Shown: piece after piece, positions 6,313-15,028 of the stretch
Layout of the letters: each line of letters starts with the position of its first letter
Position numbering within the stretch: the stretch's first letter is position 1
NCBI GenBank assembly: GCA_021730935.1
Contig: JAKFYJ010000041.1
Location: 1-34,554 of the forward strand
Direction of reading: 5' to 3'
DNA: 34,554 nt
Source: Elusimicrobiota bacterium
GTDB taxonomy: Bacteria > Elusimicrobiota > Elusimicrobia > 2-02-FULL-39-32
The notes under the pieces: model-generated
The model's input: only the letters and a program-made list of their open reading frames with translations
Told to the model about the DNA's origin: nothing
Database searches by the model: none
Made by a program: the position numbers and the translations under genes

Positions 6313-7374
6313 CGACAGCGCTTTCTTGAGAGACGCCATGTCTGCGGGAATGCTTTCGGGTTTGTGGATGGTTTGGATGGCCCGTTCAGGGTCTTTGAGC
6401 CCGTGGCCTGTCAGGATGCAGACAATCCGGAGTTTCGCGATTCTTTTTTCCATCTTGCCTGCTTTCAAATATTTGATCAGCCCCGCCACGCCCGCCGCGG
6501 ATGCCGGCTCACAAAAAACGCCTTCGGTCTTCGCCAACAGTTTATAAGCTTCCAAAATTTCTTCGTCTGTCACGGAATCAATCACGCCTGCAGACTGTTC
6601 TTTTGCGGCCATGGCTTGTTTCCATGAAGCAGGATTGCCAATTCGGATGGCTGTCGCAATTGTTTCAGGCGATTTGATCGGTTTACCGCTCACGAGGGGC
6701 GCCGCGCCCGCCGCTTGAAACCCCATCATTTTGGGGAGGTTGATGCATCGGCCCTTGTTGCAATATTCCGTGTATCCTTTCCAATAAGCCGTGATGTTTC
6801 CAGCGTTTCCCACAGGCATAAACTGAAAGTCCGGCGCTTCGCCAAGATCATCCACAATTTCAAAGGCTCCTGTCTTTTGGCCTTCAATTCTGTCGGGGTT
6901 CAAAGAGTTGACCAGAGTGATGGGATATTTTTCCGCCGTTTCTTTCACGAGGGAGAGAGCATCGTCAAAATTGCCGTTGATCGAGATAACATTGGCGCCG
7001 TGCATGAGGGCCTGGGAAAGTTTGCCAAGAGCGATGTTGCCGGAAGGGATCAAGACCGCGCACTGGATCCCAGCCTGGGCGGCATAGGCCGCGGCGGAAG
7101 CAGAAGTGTTTCCTGTGGAAGCGCAGATGATGGTTTTGGCTCCTGCCTCAACGGCTTTCGAAACGGCCATCGTCATCCCGCGGTCTTTGAAGGATCCCGT
7201 CGGGTTCATGCCCTCAAACTTCAGATAAATTTCATAAGCGTCCCCCCCGATTTCTCTGGAAAGGTTCTTTGCCGGGATGAGAGGCGTCTGGCCCTCGTGC
7301 AGGGTGATGACGGGAGTTTTGGGGGTTACTGGGAGAAATTCCTGGTAACGGTCTATAATGCCTTGATAAGCCAT
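6307..7374 (-). CDS. thrC: threonine synthase
   Basis: 355 residues. It converts O-phosphohomoserine to threonine using PLP. The PLP lysine is Lys63 in NPTGSFKDRG. The phosphate-binding Ser/Thr/Gly loop is ASTGNTSASAAAYA and a second glycine-rich loop is MPVGNAGNITAYW. The length fits the short bacterial class. Its ATG overlaps the hom TAA by one base (TAATG), so translation is coupled. It is the last gene of the minus-strand run and ends tail-to-tail with the SulP gene. Together with hom it takes aspartate semialdehyde to threonine; the homoserine kinase step is not in the window. Confidence 0.95.
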   Translation of the reverse strand: MAYQGIIDRYQEFLPVTPKTPVITLHEGQTPLIPAKNLSREIGGDAYEIYLKFEGMNPTGSFKDRGMTMAVSKAVEAGAKTIICASTGNTSASAAAYAAQAGIQCAVLIPSGNIALGKLSQALMHGANVISINGNFDDALSLVKETAEKYPITLVNSLNPDRIEGQKTGAFEIVDDLGEAPDFQFMPVGNAGNITAYWKGYTEYCNKGRCINLPKMMGFQAAGAAPLVSGKPIKSPETIATAIRIGNPASWKQAMAAKEQSAGVIDSVTDEEILEAYKLLAKTEGVFCEPASAAGVAGLIKYLKAGKMEKRIAKLRIVCILTGHGLKDPERAIQTIHKPESIPADMASLKKALSL

Positions 7375-8684
7375 TAGTCTTCGATGCGGATCAGGACCGT
7401 TTTGGATTTGATGATTTTGAGTTTGTCGATGGTCTGGATGGCTTTCCGGACATTGCCTTCAAGCGCTCCATGGGTCACGATCAAAATGTTGGCGTTGGGA
7501 TATTTTTTGCGGTCGTCCGGAACCGGCGGCTGAAACACGGAAGCGATGGAAACGCCATCGTCGCCCAATATGCCGGTGATCTTGGAGAGCACTCCCGGCC
7601 GGTCTTCGGTGGTGAACCGCAGATAATATTTGGATTTGACATGGTCCAAAGCGAGCAGGTTTATTTTTTTCTTTTCATCATAGGTCACATAGGGGAGGCG
7701 CCCGGCCGTGTCTTCCGCGATGTGGCGGGCCACGAAAATGATGTCAGAGACCACCGCGCTTGCCGCCGCCATTTGTCCCGCGCCTTTGCCGTAAAACATG
7801 ACGTCGTCCGCCACATCTCCGTCGATGGAGATGGCGTTGTATTCATTTTTAACCGACATGAATGGGTGCGACAAAGGCAAAAATGTCGGGTGGACACGCG
7901 CTTCGACTTTGCCTTGATGCTCTTTGGCGATGCCCAGGAGTTTTAATCCAAACCCGAATTCTTTTTCTGCGATCTTGAGGTCAAAGAGGTCGAGTTTCGC
8001 GATGCCTTCGGTGAAAATGTCTGAAATCTTGACCCATCCGCCGAAAGCGATGGAAGAGAGGATCGCGAGTTTGTGAGCGGTGTCGATGCCTTCGATGTCG
8101 AAGGTGGGATCTGATTCGGCAAAGCCGGAACGGCGCGCTTCCGTGAGAGCGTCCGCGAATGTCATGTTTTCTTCCTGCATTTTTGTAAGGATGAAATTGG
8201 TGGTGCCGTTCAGTACGCCCGTGATTTTGCGGATCTTGTTGGCGGCAAGTCCTTCGTGCAGGCCCTGGATCACGGGGATTCCCCCGCCGACCGCCGCTTC
8301 AAAATAAACCAGCCGCCGGTGTTTTTGCGCGGTGGTCAAAATTTCGTCCCAGTGTTTTGCGAGCACCGCTTTGTTGGCGGTCACCACATGTTTGCCGGAT
8401 TTAAGCGATTCCAAAATAATCGTGCGGGCCGGTTCATAACCGCCGATGAGTTCTACGATGATGTCCACATCGTTGTTGTTGAGGAGTTTTTTATAATCGT
8501 CGGTCACTTGCGCGGCTGTGATCCCCATGTCGGACTTGGCCTTGATGAACTTGTCGCAATATTGCGCGAAATGAACCTGAGCGCCCACGCGGTGGCGGAT
8601 GATGTCCTTTTGTTTTTGCAGAACCTTGATCACTCCGGTTCCGACGGTTCCGAGTCCGATGAGTCCAATGCCTACGGTTTTCAT
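7374..8684 (-). CDS. hom: homoserine dehydrogenase with C-terminal ACT domain
   Basis: 436 residues from the ATG at 8682-8684. The frame stays open a further 83 codons upstream, but that part is the aminotransferase gene read out of frame (Arg/Pro-rich), so the longer version is rejected. The NAD(P)-binding loop is GLIGLGTVGTGVIKVL at the N-terminus. The catalytic domain contains VTANKAVLAKHW, GGGIPVIQGL and GVLNGTTNFIL. Residues from about 350 form an ACT domain (LRFTTEDRPGVLSKITGIL), which usually gives threonine feedback inhibition. The start overlaps the alaC stop by 4 bp (ATGA) and the stop overlaps thrC by 1 bp. Confidence 0.95.
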   Translation of the reverse strand: MKTVGIGLIGLGTVGTGVIKVLQKQKDIIRHRVGAQVHFAQYCDKFIKAKSDMGITAAQVTDDYKKLLNNNDVDIIVELIGGYEPARTIILESLKSGKHVVTANKAVLAKHWDEILTTAQKHRRLVYFEAAVGGGIPVIQGLHEGLAANKIRKITGVLNGTTNFILTKMQEENMTFADALTEARRSGFAESDPTFDIEGIDTAHKLAILSSIAFGGWVKISDIFTEGIAKLDLFDLKIAEKEFGFGLKLLGIAKEHQGKVEARVHPTFLPLSHPFMSVKNEYNAISIDGDVADDVMFYGKGAGQMAAASAVVSDIIFVARHIAEDTAGRLPYVTYDEKKKINLLALDHVKSKYYLRFTTEDRPGVLSKITGILGDDGVSIASVFQPPVPDDRKKYPNANILIVTHGALEGNVRKAIQTIDKLKIIKSKTVLIRIED

Positions 8685-9877
8685 TTTTTGATCTCTTTTA
8701 ATTTGAGGAATTTGTTGAGGCGCAAAAGCGCATCGTGGAAACGGTTGTCGTGAGTGACCAGGGCCATGCGGACATAGCCCTCGCCATAAGGCCCAAACCC
8801 TGCGCCCGGGGCGATCACGATCCCTGTTTCTTTGAGGAGATTTTCGCAGAAGGCCAAAGAACCCTTGTCTCGGAACCCTTCGGGGAGCTGAGCCCAAAGA
8901 TACATCGTGGCTTTGGGTTTGTCCACTTGCCACCCGATCTTGGCGAGGCCGCTCACCATGGCGTCTCTCCGGACTTCATAGCGTTTGGAAATTTCTTTGA
9001 TGCAATCTTGCGGCGCTTTCAAGGCCCAGGCCGCGGCAAGCTGAACGAATGACGGCACGCCATAATCCAAAAATGATTTGAACTTTTCCAGAGGCGCGAT
9101 CAATTTTTGGTCGCCCACCACAAATCCCACGCGCCAGCCGGCCATGTTGTATGTTTTAGAGAAAGAGAAAAATTCCACGCCGACATCCCGCGCTCCGGGC
9201 ACCTGGAGGAAAGAAGGCGCAACATAGCCGTCGAAAGTGATGTCGCAATAAGGGTTGTCGTGCACGACGAGTATGTCGTATTTTTTCGCGAAAGCCACCA
9301 CTTCTTCAAAAAATTTGAGGTCGTCCACCACCGCGGCCGTGGGGTTGTTGGGATAATTCAAAAACATGATCTTGGCGGCCCGGGCGGTTTTTTCGGGGAT
9401 CTTGGCCAGGTCCGGGAGCCATTTGTTTTCGGGTTTGAGTGGAACATATTCCACCGTTCCTCCCGCAAGGATGACGCCGTTGAAATGCACGGGATATCCC
9501 GGGTTCCCCACGAGAGCGACATCGCCCGGGTCCAGATAAGCCATGCAAAAATGCGCGATGCCTTCCTTGGACCCGATCAATGCCAAAACTTCTTTCTCGG
9601 GGTTGAGAGAAACTCCAAATCTTTTTTCCATCCACTCAGCCGCGGCGGCCCTGAATTTAGGCATGCCTTTGGCCTGAGGATATCGGTGCGTGCGCGGGTG
9701 CTCTTTCACTGTTTCGCAGAGGCGTTCGATGATGTGGGGCGGGGTCGGAAAATCGGGGTTTCCCATGCCCAAATCGATCACGTCCAGATTCTTGGCGTGA
9801 GCTTCCAGTTTGAGCGTGTTGATCCTGGAAAATAAATAAGGCGGAAGGCTGGAAAGTTTTTTAGAGGGTTCGATCAC
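8681..9877 (-). CDS. alaC: class I/II aminotransferase, AlaC-like (alanine/aspartate type)
   Basis: 398 residues, fold-type I PLP aminotransferase. Visible features are DLGMGNPDFPTPPHI at the substrate lid, NYPNNPT (174-180), Asp207 in VVHDNPYCDI, the Schiff-base Lys241 in FFSFSKTYNMAGWRVGF, and the substrate Arg near GYVRMALV. The sequence pattern fits the AlaC/LL-diaminopimelate-aminotransferase group. An AlaC-like gene directly before hom is seen in several non-enteric lineages, where it may supply aspartate or alanine. The exact substrate cannot be read from sequence. It overlaps hom by 4 bp downstream and the small membrane gene by 4 bp upstream, so it sits mid-operon. Confidence 0.8.
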   Translation of the reverse strand: MIEPSKKLSSLPPYLFSRINTLKLEAHAKNLDVIDLGMGNPDFPTPPHIIERLCETVKEHPRTHRYPQAKGMPKFRAAAAEWMEKRFGVSLNPEKEVLALIGSKEGIAHFCMAYLDPGDVALVGNPGYPVHFNGVILAGGTVEYVPLKPENKWLPDLAKIPEKTARAAKIMFLNYPNNPTAAVVDDLKFFEEVVAFAKKYDILVVHDNPYCDITFDGYVAPSFLQVPGARDVGVEFFSFSKTYNMAGWRVGFVVGDQKLIAPLEKFKSFLDYGVPSFVQLAAAWALKAPQDCIKEISKRYEVRRDAMVSGLAKIGWQVDKPKATMYLWAQLPEGFRDKGSLAFCENLLKETGIVIAPGAGFGPYGEGYVRMALVTHDNRFHDALLRLNKFLKLKEIKK

Positions 9878-10176
9878 AGGAAATCAGGGTCCAGTTTATG
9901 TTTGTTCCGCTCAATCCATTCGGGCAAAAGTTTCGCCATTTCCCAGCAGGCCCAACCGAGTCCGATGCTCGCCAGTCCATAAGCCATTTCAAAGCCGCTC
10001 CATCGGGTCCACTGTTCCTGGGTCACGAACTGCCACTTCTCGGGAGAATAAAAATTCGCTTCGGGTTCGCCGAAGAATGAATCAAAAAGCCCTTTGAAGG
10101 CGATGGTCCCGCCCCAGAGGACGAAAATCCACCCGGCGATTCTGGCCAGGCCGCGGACTTTGACTTTCTCGGTCAA
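9874..10176 (-). CDS. small membrane protein, unknown
   Basis: 100 residues. Two hydrophobic stretches are seen at about 8-27 (GLARIAGWIFVLWGGTIAFKG) and 62-80 (FEMAYGLASIGLGWACWEMA). The loop between them is rich in aromatic residues (FYSPEKWQFVTQEQWTRW). The C-terminus is charged (PEWIERNKHKLDPDFL). No family is recognised. Both ends overlap neighbours by 4 bp: upstream the HU-like gene, downstream alaC. It is therefore translated as part of the amino-acid operon and is unlikely to be a chance frame. Confidence 0.7.
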   Translation of the reverse strand: MTEKVKVRGLARIAGWIFVLWGGTIAFKGLFDSFFGEPEANFYSPEKWQFVTQEQWTRWSGFEMAYGLASIGLGWACWEMAKLLPEWIERNKHKLDPDFL

Positions 10177-10475
10177 TTGTTGGCTCCGACAGGCACGGAG
10201 GCGTCTTTGAGGAGCCGCTTGAAAGCAAGGCTCGGCTTGAAAGAAATCTTTTTGCCGGCCGGAAGATAAACCGCTTGGCCTGTCTGAAGGTTGCGGGCAG
10301 GTTTGGCCTTTCTCGCCTTGATGCGGAAGGTTCCCAATCCCGAAAGCGTGATGGTTTCTCCTTCTGACATGGCGCCAGCGATGCCTTTGACGAGGGATTT
10401 GATCACGCGGTTGGCCACCGAGTGGCTCACGCGGGCGCGTTCAGAAACGTTCAATACCAGATCTTTTTTCTTCAT
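10173..10475 (-). CDS. HU/IHF family DNA-binding protein
   Basis: 100 residues from ATG 10475. A longer frame to 10679 exists, but its first 68 codons overlap leuD out of frame and do not look like HU. The start is supported by AGAGGAA upstream. The fold is recognisable: helices MKKKDLVLNVSERARVSHSVANRVIKSLVKGI, the TLSGLGTFRIKARKAKPARNLQTG strand-and-arm region with the DNA-intercalating arm, then ISFKPSLAFKRLL. The usual arm motif R-x-G-R-N-P is altered to KPARNLQTG, so it is an HU-like variant. Such proteins bend and compact DNA. Placement between leuD and alaC by overlapping genes suggests shared expression, not shared pathway. Confidence 0.88.
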   Translation of the reverse strand: MKKKDLVLNVSERARVSHSVANRVIKSLVKGIAGAMSEGETITLSGLGTFRIKARKAKPARNLQTGQAVYLPAGKKISFKPSLAFKRLLKDASVPVGANN

Positions 10476-10491
10476 GGGAGATTCCTCTTTT

Positions 10492-11112
10492 TTATTTGAA
10501 ATTGCTGTTGTACGGAAGCTTTGCGGCAACGGATTTGATTTGGGTTTCCGCAGACAAAAGCTCTGCAGTTGAATCCCAGGTGCCTGCCACAAACGCGCTT
10601 CTGGCTTGTTCGGGAATGCTGATGGAAATCTGGAAATCGCCGTATGAAATTTCTTTATTTTCGATGTCGACTTTGACATCGCAGGCCGGGTCGTCTTGGA
10701 CGACGCTCATCAAGTTTGCGATGTCTCCGGGTTGCGTCGTGACTGCGGGGAGTCCGATGGCCGCGCAGTTGTCCGCAAAAATTTCAGCGAAAGATTCCCC
10801 CACGATGGCCTTGATGCCATAGCGCAGGATGCTCTGGGGTGCGTGTTCTCTTGACGATCCACAGCCAAAGTTTCTGCCCACGATCAAAATGCTTGCGCCT
10901 TTATATTTGGGATCGTTGAAAGGATGATCTTTGGGAGTTCCGTCTTCGTTGAAGCGGACGTCATAATAAACATATTTTCCCAGCTCATCGAAAGTGACGC
11001 ATTTCAGATATCTCGCGGGGATGATCCTGTCCGTGTCCACATCGTTGCCTGGCACAGGAACGGCTCGTCCTGAGATGGATTTTATCTTTAAGGCTTCCAG
11101 TGTTTTTGACAT
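10492..11112 (-). CDS. leuD: 3-isopropylmalate dehydratase small subunit
   Basis: 206 residues. It pairs with LeuC to isomerise 2-isopropylmalate to 3-isopropylmalate in leucine synthesis. Diagnostic motifs are GNDVDTDRIIPARYL near the N-terminus and GRNFGCGSSREHAPQ, the flexible swivel-domain loop that closes over the Fe-S cluster of LeuC. FAEIFADNCAAIGLP follows. The ATG is preceded by GGGAAGG on the minus strand. Between leuC and leuD lies REP copy 2, which gives leuC its stop. A tiny frame starts at the REP ATG and ends two bases before the leuD ATG, a possible reinitiation link. Confidence 0.97.
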   Translation of the reverse strand: MSKTLEALKIKSISGRAVPVPGNDVDTDRIIPARYLKCVTFDELGKYVYYDVRFNEDGTPKDHPFNDPKYKGASILIVGRNFGCGSSREHAPQSILRYGIKAIVGESFAEIFADNCAAIGLPAVTTQPGDIANLMSVVQDDPACDVKVDIENKEISYGDFQISISIPEQARSAFVAGTWDSTAELLSAETQIKSVAAKLPYNSNFK

Positions 11113-11126
11113 ATTTATACCTTCCC

Positions 11127-11154
11127 GTACGGGCGATTCATGAATCGCCCCTAC
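11127..11154. repeat. REP palindrome, copy 2 (leuC-leuD junction)
   Basis: Arms 11127-11140 and 11141-11154 are complementary except at the fourth base. On the minus strand it reads GCTGTAGGGGC, then GATTCATGAATC, then GCCCGTAC. The TAG at 11153-11151 is the leuC stop codon. The central ATG opens an eight-codon frame (MNRPYGKV) ending just before leuD. Confidence 0.9.
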
Positions 11155-12551
11155 AGCATTTCCCTGACATCTGTAATTTTCCCATTGATCGCGGCGGCGG
11201 CGACCATGGCGGGGCTCATCAAAAGCGTTCTGCCCGTGGCGGAACCTTGCCGGCCCTTAAAATTTCTGTTGCTGGAGGAAGCCGAAATTTCCCGGCCTGA
11301 CAATTTGTCGGGGTTCATGGCGAGGCACATGGAACATCCCGCGTTCCTCCATTCAAATCCCGCTTCGGTGAAAATCTTGTCGAGTCCTTCTTTTTGCGCC
11401 ACTTGGTCCACTTGCTGGGACCCAGGCACCACCATTGCGCGCACGCCTGCGGCGACTTTTTTGCCTTTGACCACTTTGGCGGCTTCGCGCAAATCAGAAA
11501 TTCTGGAATTTGTGCAGGACCCGATGAACGCCACATTTATGGGTGTGCCCTTGATGGGTTTTCCAGGGTTCAACGACATGTGGGCATAAGCTTCTTTTGC
11601 CGTTTCTCTGTCGTTGGCGGCCAAAGAGTCGGGGTTCGGAAGATTTTCTGTCACATGCACCGCCTGGCCCGGGTTGATGCCCCAGGTGACCATCGGCTCA
11701 ATTTCGGATCCGTTCAGCTCAACCGTGTCGTCATATTTCGCGTCGGAATCGGAAGCGATGGCTGTCCACCAGGAAACGGCTTTGTCGAAATCCGCGTCCT
11801 TGGGCGAAAGTTCCCGGCCCTTGAGATATTCAAAAGTGGTTTTGTCGGGGTTGATATATCCGATCCTGGCTCCGCCTTCAATGGCCATGTTGCAGATGGT
11901 GAGCCGCTCTTCCATGGTCATGCGGTCGATCACTTCCCCGCCGAATTCATAACAATATCCGATGCCGCCGTTCACCCCAAGTTTGCGGATGATGGCGAGA
12001 ATAACATCTTTGGCATAAACTCCCTTGCCCAGTTTGCCTTTAACAGAGACTCGTCTGAGTTTGGGCTTTGAGAGAGCCAAGGTTTGAGTCGCGAGCAAAT
12101 CGCGGATCTGGGTGGTGCCGATGCCGAAAGCCAAGGACCCGAACGCGCCGTGGGTGCTCGTGTGGGAATCTCCGCAGGCGATGGTCATGCCGGGTTTAGT
12201 GAGTCCCATCTCCGGCCCGATCACATGCACGATGCCTTGTTTCTTCGTCGAAAAATCGAACATTTTTACGCCGAAATCTTTTGTATTTTTTTCCAGCGCC
12301 TGCATCATTTCTTCTGCCAAGCCGTCAGCGAAAGGCCGGACCTGGTTTTTCGTGGGCACGATGTGGTCCACAGTGGCGAAAGTGTTTTGAGGGAACATCA
12401 CTTTCCACCCGCGTTCGCGGATCATCTGAAACGCCTGCGGGCTTGTGACCTCGTGGATCAGATGCAGGCCGATGAAAACCTGATCTTTCCCGTTCGGCAG
12501 GGTCCTGACTTTGTGTGATTCCCAAACTTTATCTAATAATGATTTTCCCAT
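11151..12551 (-). CDS. leuC: 3-isopropylmalate dehydratase large subunit
   Basis: 466 residues, the usual length for bacterial LeuC. The 4Fe-4S ligands are visible as Cys346 in GSCTNSR and Cys406/Cys409 in [12 protein letters not shown]. The aconitase-fold motifs [15 protein letters not shown] and [12 protein letters not shown] are also present. It forms the heterodimer with LeuD encoded next. Its last codon is CTG followed by the TAG of REP copy 2, so the repeat has fixed the C-terminus at EML. The start lies 15 bp after REP copy 3, which terminates sdhB. The other leucine genes (leuA, leuB) are not in the window. Confidence 0.97.
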   Translation of the reverse strand: MGKSLLDKVWESHKVRTLPNGKDQVFIGLHLIHEVTSPQAFQMIRERGWKVMFPQNTFATVDHIVPTKNQVRPFADGLAEEMMQALEKNTKDFGVKMFDFSTKKQGIVHVIGPEMGLTKPGMTIACGDSHTSTHGAFGSLAFGIGTTQIRDLLATQTLALSKPKLRRVSVKGKLGKGVYAKDVILAIIRKLGVNGGIGYCYEFGGEVIDRMTMEERLTICNMAIEGGARIGYINPDKTTFEYLKGRELSPKDADFDKAVSWWTAIASDSDAKYDDTVELNGSEIEPMVTWGINPGQAVHVTENLPNPDSLAANDRETAKEAYAHMSLNPGKPIKGTPINVAFIGSCTNSRISDLREAAKVVKGKKVAAGVRAMVVPGSQQVDQVAQKEGLDKIFTEAGFEWRNAGCSMCLAMNPDKLSGREISASSSNRNFKGRQGSATGRTLLMSPAMVAAAAINGKITDVREML

Positions 12552-12565
12552 GGTATTTTATTCCC

Positions 12566-12593
12566 GCAGGGGCGATTCATGAATCGCCCCTAC
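12566..12593. repeat. REP palindrome, copy 3 (sdhB-leuC junction)
   Basis: Arms 12566-12579 and 12580-12593 are complementary except at the second base. On the minus strand the TAG at 12592-12590 is the sdhB stop codon, preceded by CTG exactly as in copy 2. The central ATG opens a 15-codon frame that overlaps the leuC start out of frame. Confidence 0.9.
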
Positions 12594-13288
12594 AGCTTTC
12601 TGAATAATTCCTCTTTTTTAATTTCCCCGATCGCTTTTGTGACTTCAATGCCTCTGGGGCAGGCGTCGGTGCAGTTGAAAATGGTGCGGCATCGCCAGGC
12701 GCCTTCTTTTTCACCGACGATGTTCAAGCGCTCTTCTGAAGCCTGGTCGCGCGAATCGAAAATGAATCTTTGAGCGGCAACAAGTGCGGCCGGCCCAAGA
12801 AATTCGGAATCGGCCCAGAATGTGGGGCACGATGTGGTGCAGCAGGCGCACAAGATGCATTTCGTGGCGTCTTCAAATTTCATGCGGTCAGACTCAGACT
12901 GGAGGCGCTCTTTTTCAGGCGCCGCGTCATCGTTGATAAGATAAGGTTTGACCGCTTTGAACTTGTCAAAGAACGCATCCATGTCGACGACCAAATCTTT
13001 GATGATCTTGAACCCCTTCATGGGTTCGATCACGATGGGCTGTTCCAAATTTTGTATCAGTTCTTTGCAGGCCAGCCTGTTTCTTCCGTTGATCCGCATA
13101 CCGTCAGAACCGCAGACGCCGTGGGCGCAGGATTTCCTCAATGTGAGGGTCCCGTCCGTGAGCCCTTTCACCTGCAGAATTGCGTCCAGCACACGATCCG
13201 TGGGCTCGCAGTCGACGGTATAAGTCTCGAAATGCGGCTCTTTGTCCTTGAGCGGGTCAAACCTTTGGATCTTCAGTTCAACGTTCAT
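12590..13288 (-). CDS. sdhB: succinate dehydrogenase iron-sulfur subunit
   Basis: 232 residues. It carries electrons from SdhA flavin to quinone through three clusters. The 2Fe-2S ligands are in SCAHGVCGSDGMRINGRNRL followed by AC; the 4Fe-4S and 3Fe-4S ligands are in CILCACCTTSCP and NCTDACPRGIEV. The ATG overlaps the sdhA TAA by one base (TAATG), a coupling that keeps the two soluble subunits stoichiometric. Its TAG stop comes from REP copy 3. The order is sdhC-sdhD-sdhA-sdhB. Confidence 0.97.
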   Translation of the reverse strand: MNVELKIQRFDPLKDKEPHFETYTVDCEPTDRVLDAILQVKGLTDGTLTLRKSCAHGVCGSDGMRINGRNRLACKELIQNLEQPIVIEPMKGFKIIKDLVVDMDAFFDKFKAVKPYLINDDAAPEKERLQSESDRMKFEDATKCILCACCTTSCPTFWADSEFLGPAALVAAQRFIFDSRDQASEERLNIVGEKEGAWRCRTIFNCTDACPRGIEVTKAIGEIKKEELFRKL

Positions 13289-15024
13289 TAATATTTTCTC
13301 TCCTGGGGCTGGAATTTGGTGACGACCACAGGTTTATATTTCAAATCGGTCTTATTGTCCGTCAATGTCGCGAAAGAATGTTTCATCCACTGCTCATCGT
13401 TTCTTTTGGGGAAATCTTCCCGGTAATGTGCGCCGCGGGATTCCGTTCTGGCCAAGGCCGCGTCCACTGTGACCTGTGCCAAATCAAGCAAGTTGCAGAG
13501 TTCCATCGCTTCCAGCAAGTCTGTGTTGAAAACCTGGCTTTTGTCGGAAACTTTTATTTTTTTATATCGTTCCTTGAGCTTTGCGATGTCCGCCTGGGCT
13601 TTTTTAAGCGTCTCGCTTGTGCGGAACACGCCGCAGTTGTCCATCATGGTGCTCTGCAAATCTTGTCTGACGGAAATAACTTTTTCTTCTCCTGAAGCGT
13701 TTCTGAGCCATTCAATCTGAGCCAAAACTTCTTTTTCAGGGTCCGCCGGCAAAGGCGAAAAATCATTTTCGCGGCAATATTTGGCCATCGAAAGTCCTGC
13801 GCGGCGGCCGAACACCAAAATATCCACGAGAGAGTTTGTTCCCAGGCGGTTGGCTCCGTGAACGGAAACGCAGGCGCATTCTCCGGCGGCATAAAAACCT
13901 TTCACGACATTATTTTTCTCGTCGATCTGGACTTCGGAATTGAAATTCGTGGGAATTCCCCCCATGGCATAATGAGCCGTGGGCTGAATGGGAATCAAAT
14001 CAGTCGAAGGTTCCAGGCCCATATAAGTCCGCACGAAATCCGCGATGTCCGGCAATTTCGTTTCGATCACTTCTTTGCCGAGATGTGTCAAATCGAGATG
14101 AACATAATCCTTGCCATTGATGCCGTTGCCGTCGCGCACTTCAAAATAGATACAGCGGGAAACGATGTCGCGAGGCGCCAGGTCTTTGATCGTGGGGGCA
14201 TAGCGTTCCATGAACCGCTCGCCTTTGTTGTTGCGCAAAATTCCGCCTTCTCCGCGGCAGGCTTCCGAGAGCAAAATGCCCATTTTGTATATGCCTGTGG
14301 GGTGAATCTGGAAAAATTCCATGTCTTCCAAAGGAATCTTCCGCCGCAGAGCAATGGCCATTCCGTCGCCCGTGAGAGCGTGGGCGTTGGAAGTGATTTT
14401 GAACATGCGGCCTGAACCGCCGGTCGCGAACAACACGGACTTGGCGTGAAAAATGTGTACTTCGCCGTTAGAAATTTGATAAGCCACAACGCCTTTGCAG
14501 ACGCCGTTTTCCAGGATGAGGTCCATGACATGATATTCATCAAAGAATGTGACATTGTTCTTGATGCACTGTTGATAAAGCGTCTGCAGAATCATGTGTC
14601 CGGTGCGGTCCGCAGAAAAACAGGCGCGTTGAACGGGGGCTTTGCCGTGGTCCCGGGTGTGTCCGCCGAAACGCCTTTGGTCTATTTTTCCCTCAGGGGT
14701 GCGGTTGAAGGGCAATCCCAGATGTTCCAGTTCATAAACCGTGGTGACGGCTTCATTGCACAGGATTTCCACGGCGTCCTGGTCAGCCAGATAATCCGAC
14801 CCTTTGACCGTGTCATACATGTGCCATTCCGGGTTGTCCGGTTCCCGGTTTCCGAGAGAGGCTCCAATGCCCCCTTGTGCTGCGCCCGTGTGAGAACGAG
14901 TGGGATAAAGTTTTGAGAGGACGGCGGTCTGCACTTTCTCTTTGGAAAGAGCCAGAGCGGCATAAAGGCCTGCGCCCCCGCCACCGACGACAATTGCTTC
15001 AAATTTGTGTATTTTTACGCTCAT
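13288..15024 (-). CDS. sdhA: succinate dehydrogenase flavoprotein subunit
   Basis: 578 residues. It oxidises succinate to fumarate on covalently bound FAD. The dinucleotide-binding loop VVGGGGAGLYAALAL opens the protein. The FAD-attaching His is in RSHTGAAQGGIGA. Substrate-site motifs GGHTRDHGKAPVQRACF, QIHPTGIYKMG and HGANRLGTNSL are intact. The C-terminal cap contains RTESRGAHYREDFPKR. The start lies 4 bp after the sdhD stop. Frdx-type fumarate reductase is the alternative; the two-membrane-subunit arrangement and the sdhCDAB order favour succinate dehydrogenase in respiration. Confidence 0.97.
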   Translation of the reverse strand: MSVKIHKFEAIVVGGGGAGLYAALALSKEKVQTAVLSKLYPTRSHTGAAQGGIGASLGNREPDNPEWHMYDTVKGSDYLADQDAVEILCNEAVTTVYELEHLGLPFNRTPEGKIDQRRFGGHTRDHGKAPVQRACFSADRTGHMILQTLYQQCIKNNVTFFDEYHVMDLILENGVCKGVVAYQISNGEVHIFHAKSVLFATGGSGRMFKITSNAHALTGDGMAIALRRKIPLEDMEFFQIHPTGIYKMGILLSEACRGEGGILRNNKGERFMERYAPTIKDLAPRDIVSRCIYFEVRDGNGINGKDYVHLDLTHLGKEVIETKLPDIADFVRTYMGLEPSTDLIPIQPTAHYAMGGIPTNFNSEVQIDEKNNVVKGFYAAGECACVSVHGANRLGTNSLVDILVFGRRAGLSMAKYCRENDFSPLPADPEKEVLAQIEWLRNASGEEKVISVRQDLQSTMMDNCGVFRTSETLKKAQADIAKLKERYKKIKVSDKSQVFNTDLLEAMELCNLLDLAQVTVDAALARTESRGAHYREDFPKRNDEQWMKHSFATLTDNKTDLKYKPVVVTKFQPQERKY

Positions 15025-15028
15025 GTCA

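Noticed and set aside
6300-6320. Bidirectional terminator between the SulP gene and thrC
   Set aside because: The two stop codons overlap by 6 bp and no hairpin with a T-run is present.
8685-8933. 83-codon N-terminal extension of homoserine dehydrogenase
   Set aside because: It is the aminotransferase gene read out of frame and Arg/Pro-rich. The ATG at 8684 gives a normal Hom N-terminus with GLGTVGTGV and an ATGA overlap.
10476-10679. 68-codon N-terminal extension of the HU-like protein
   Set aside because: It overlaps leuD out of frame. ATG 10475 has a ribosome binding site and gives the normal HU start.
11394-12071. 225-codon plus-strand frame
   Set aside because: Antisense shadow of leuC, with biased composition and no motif.
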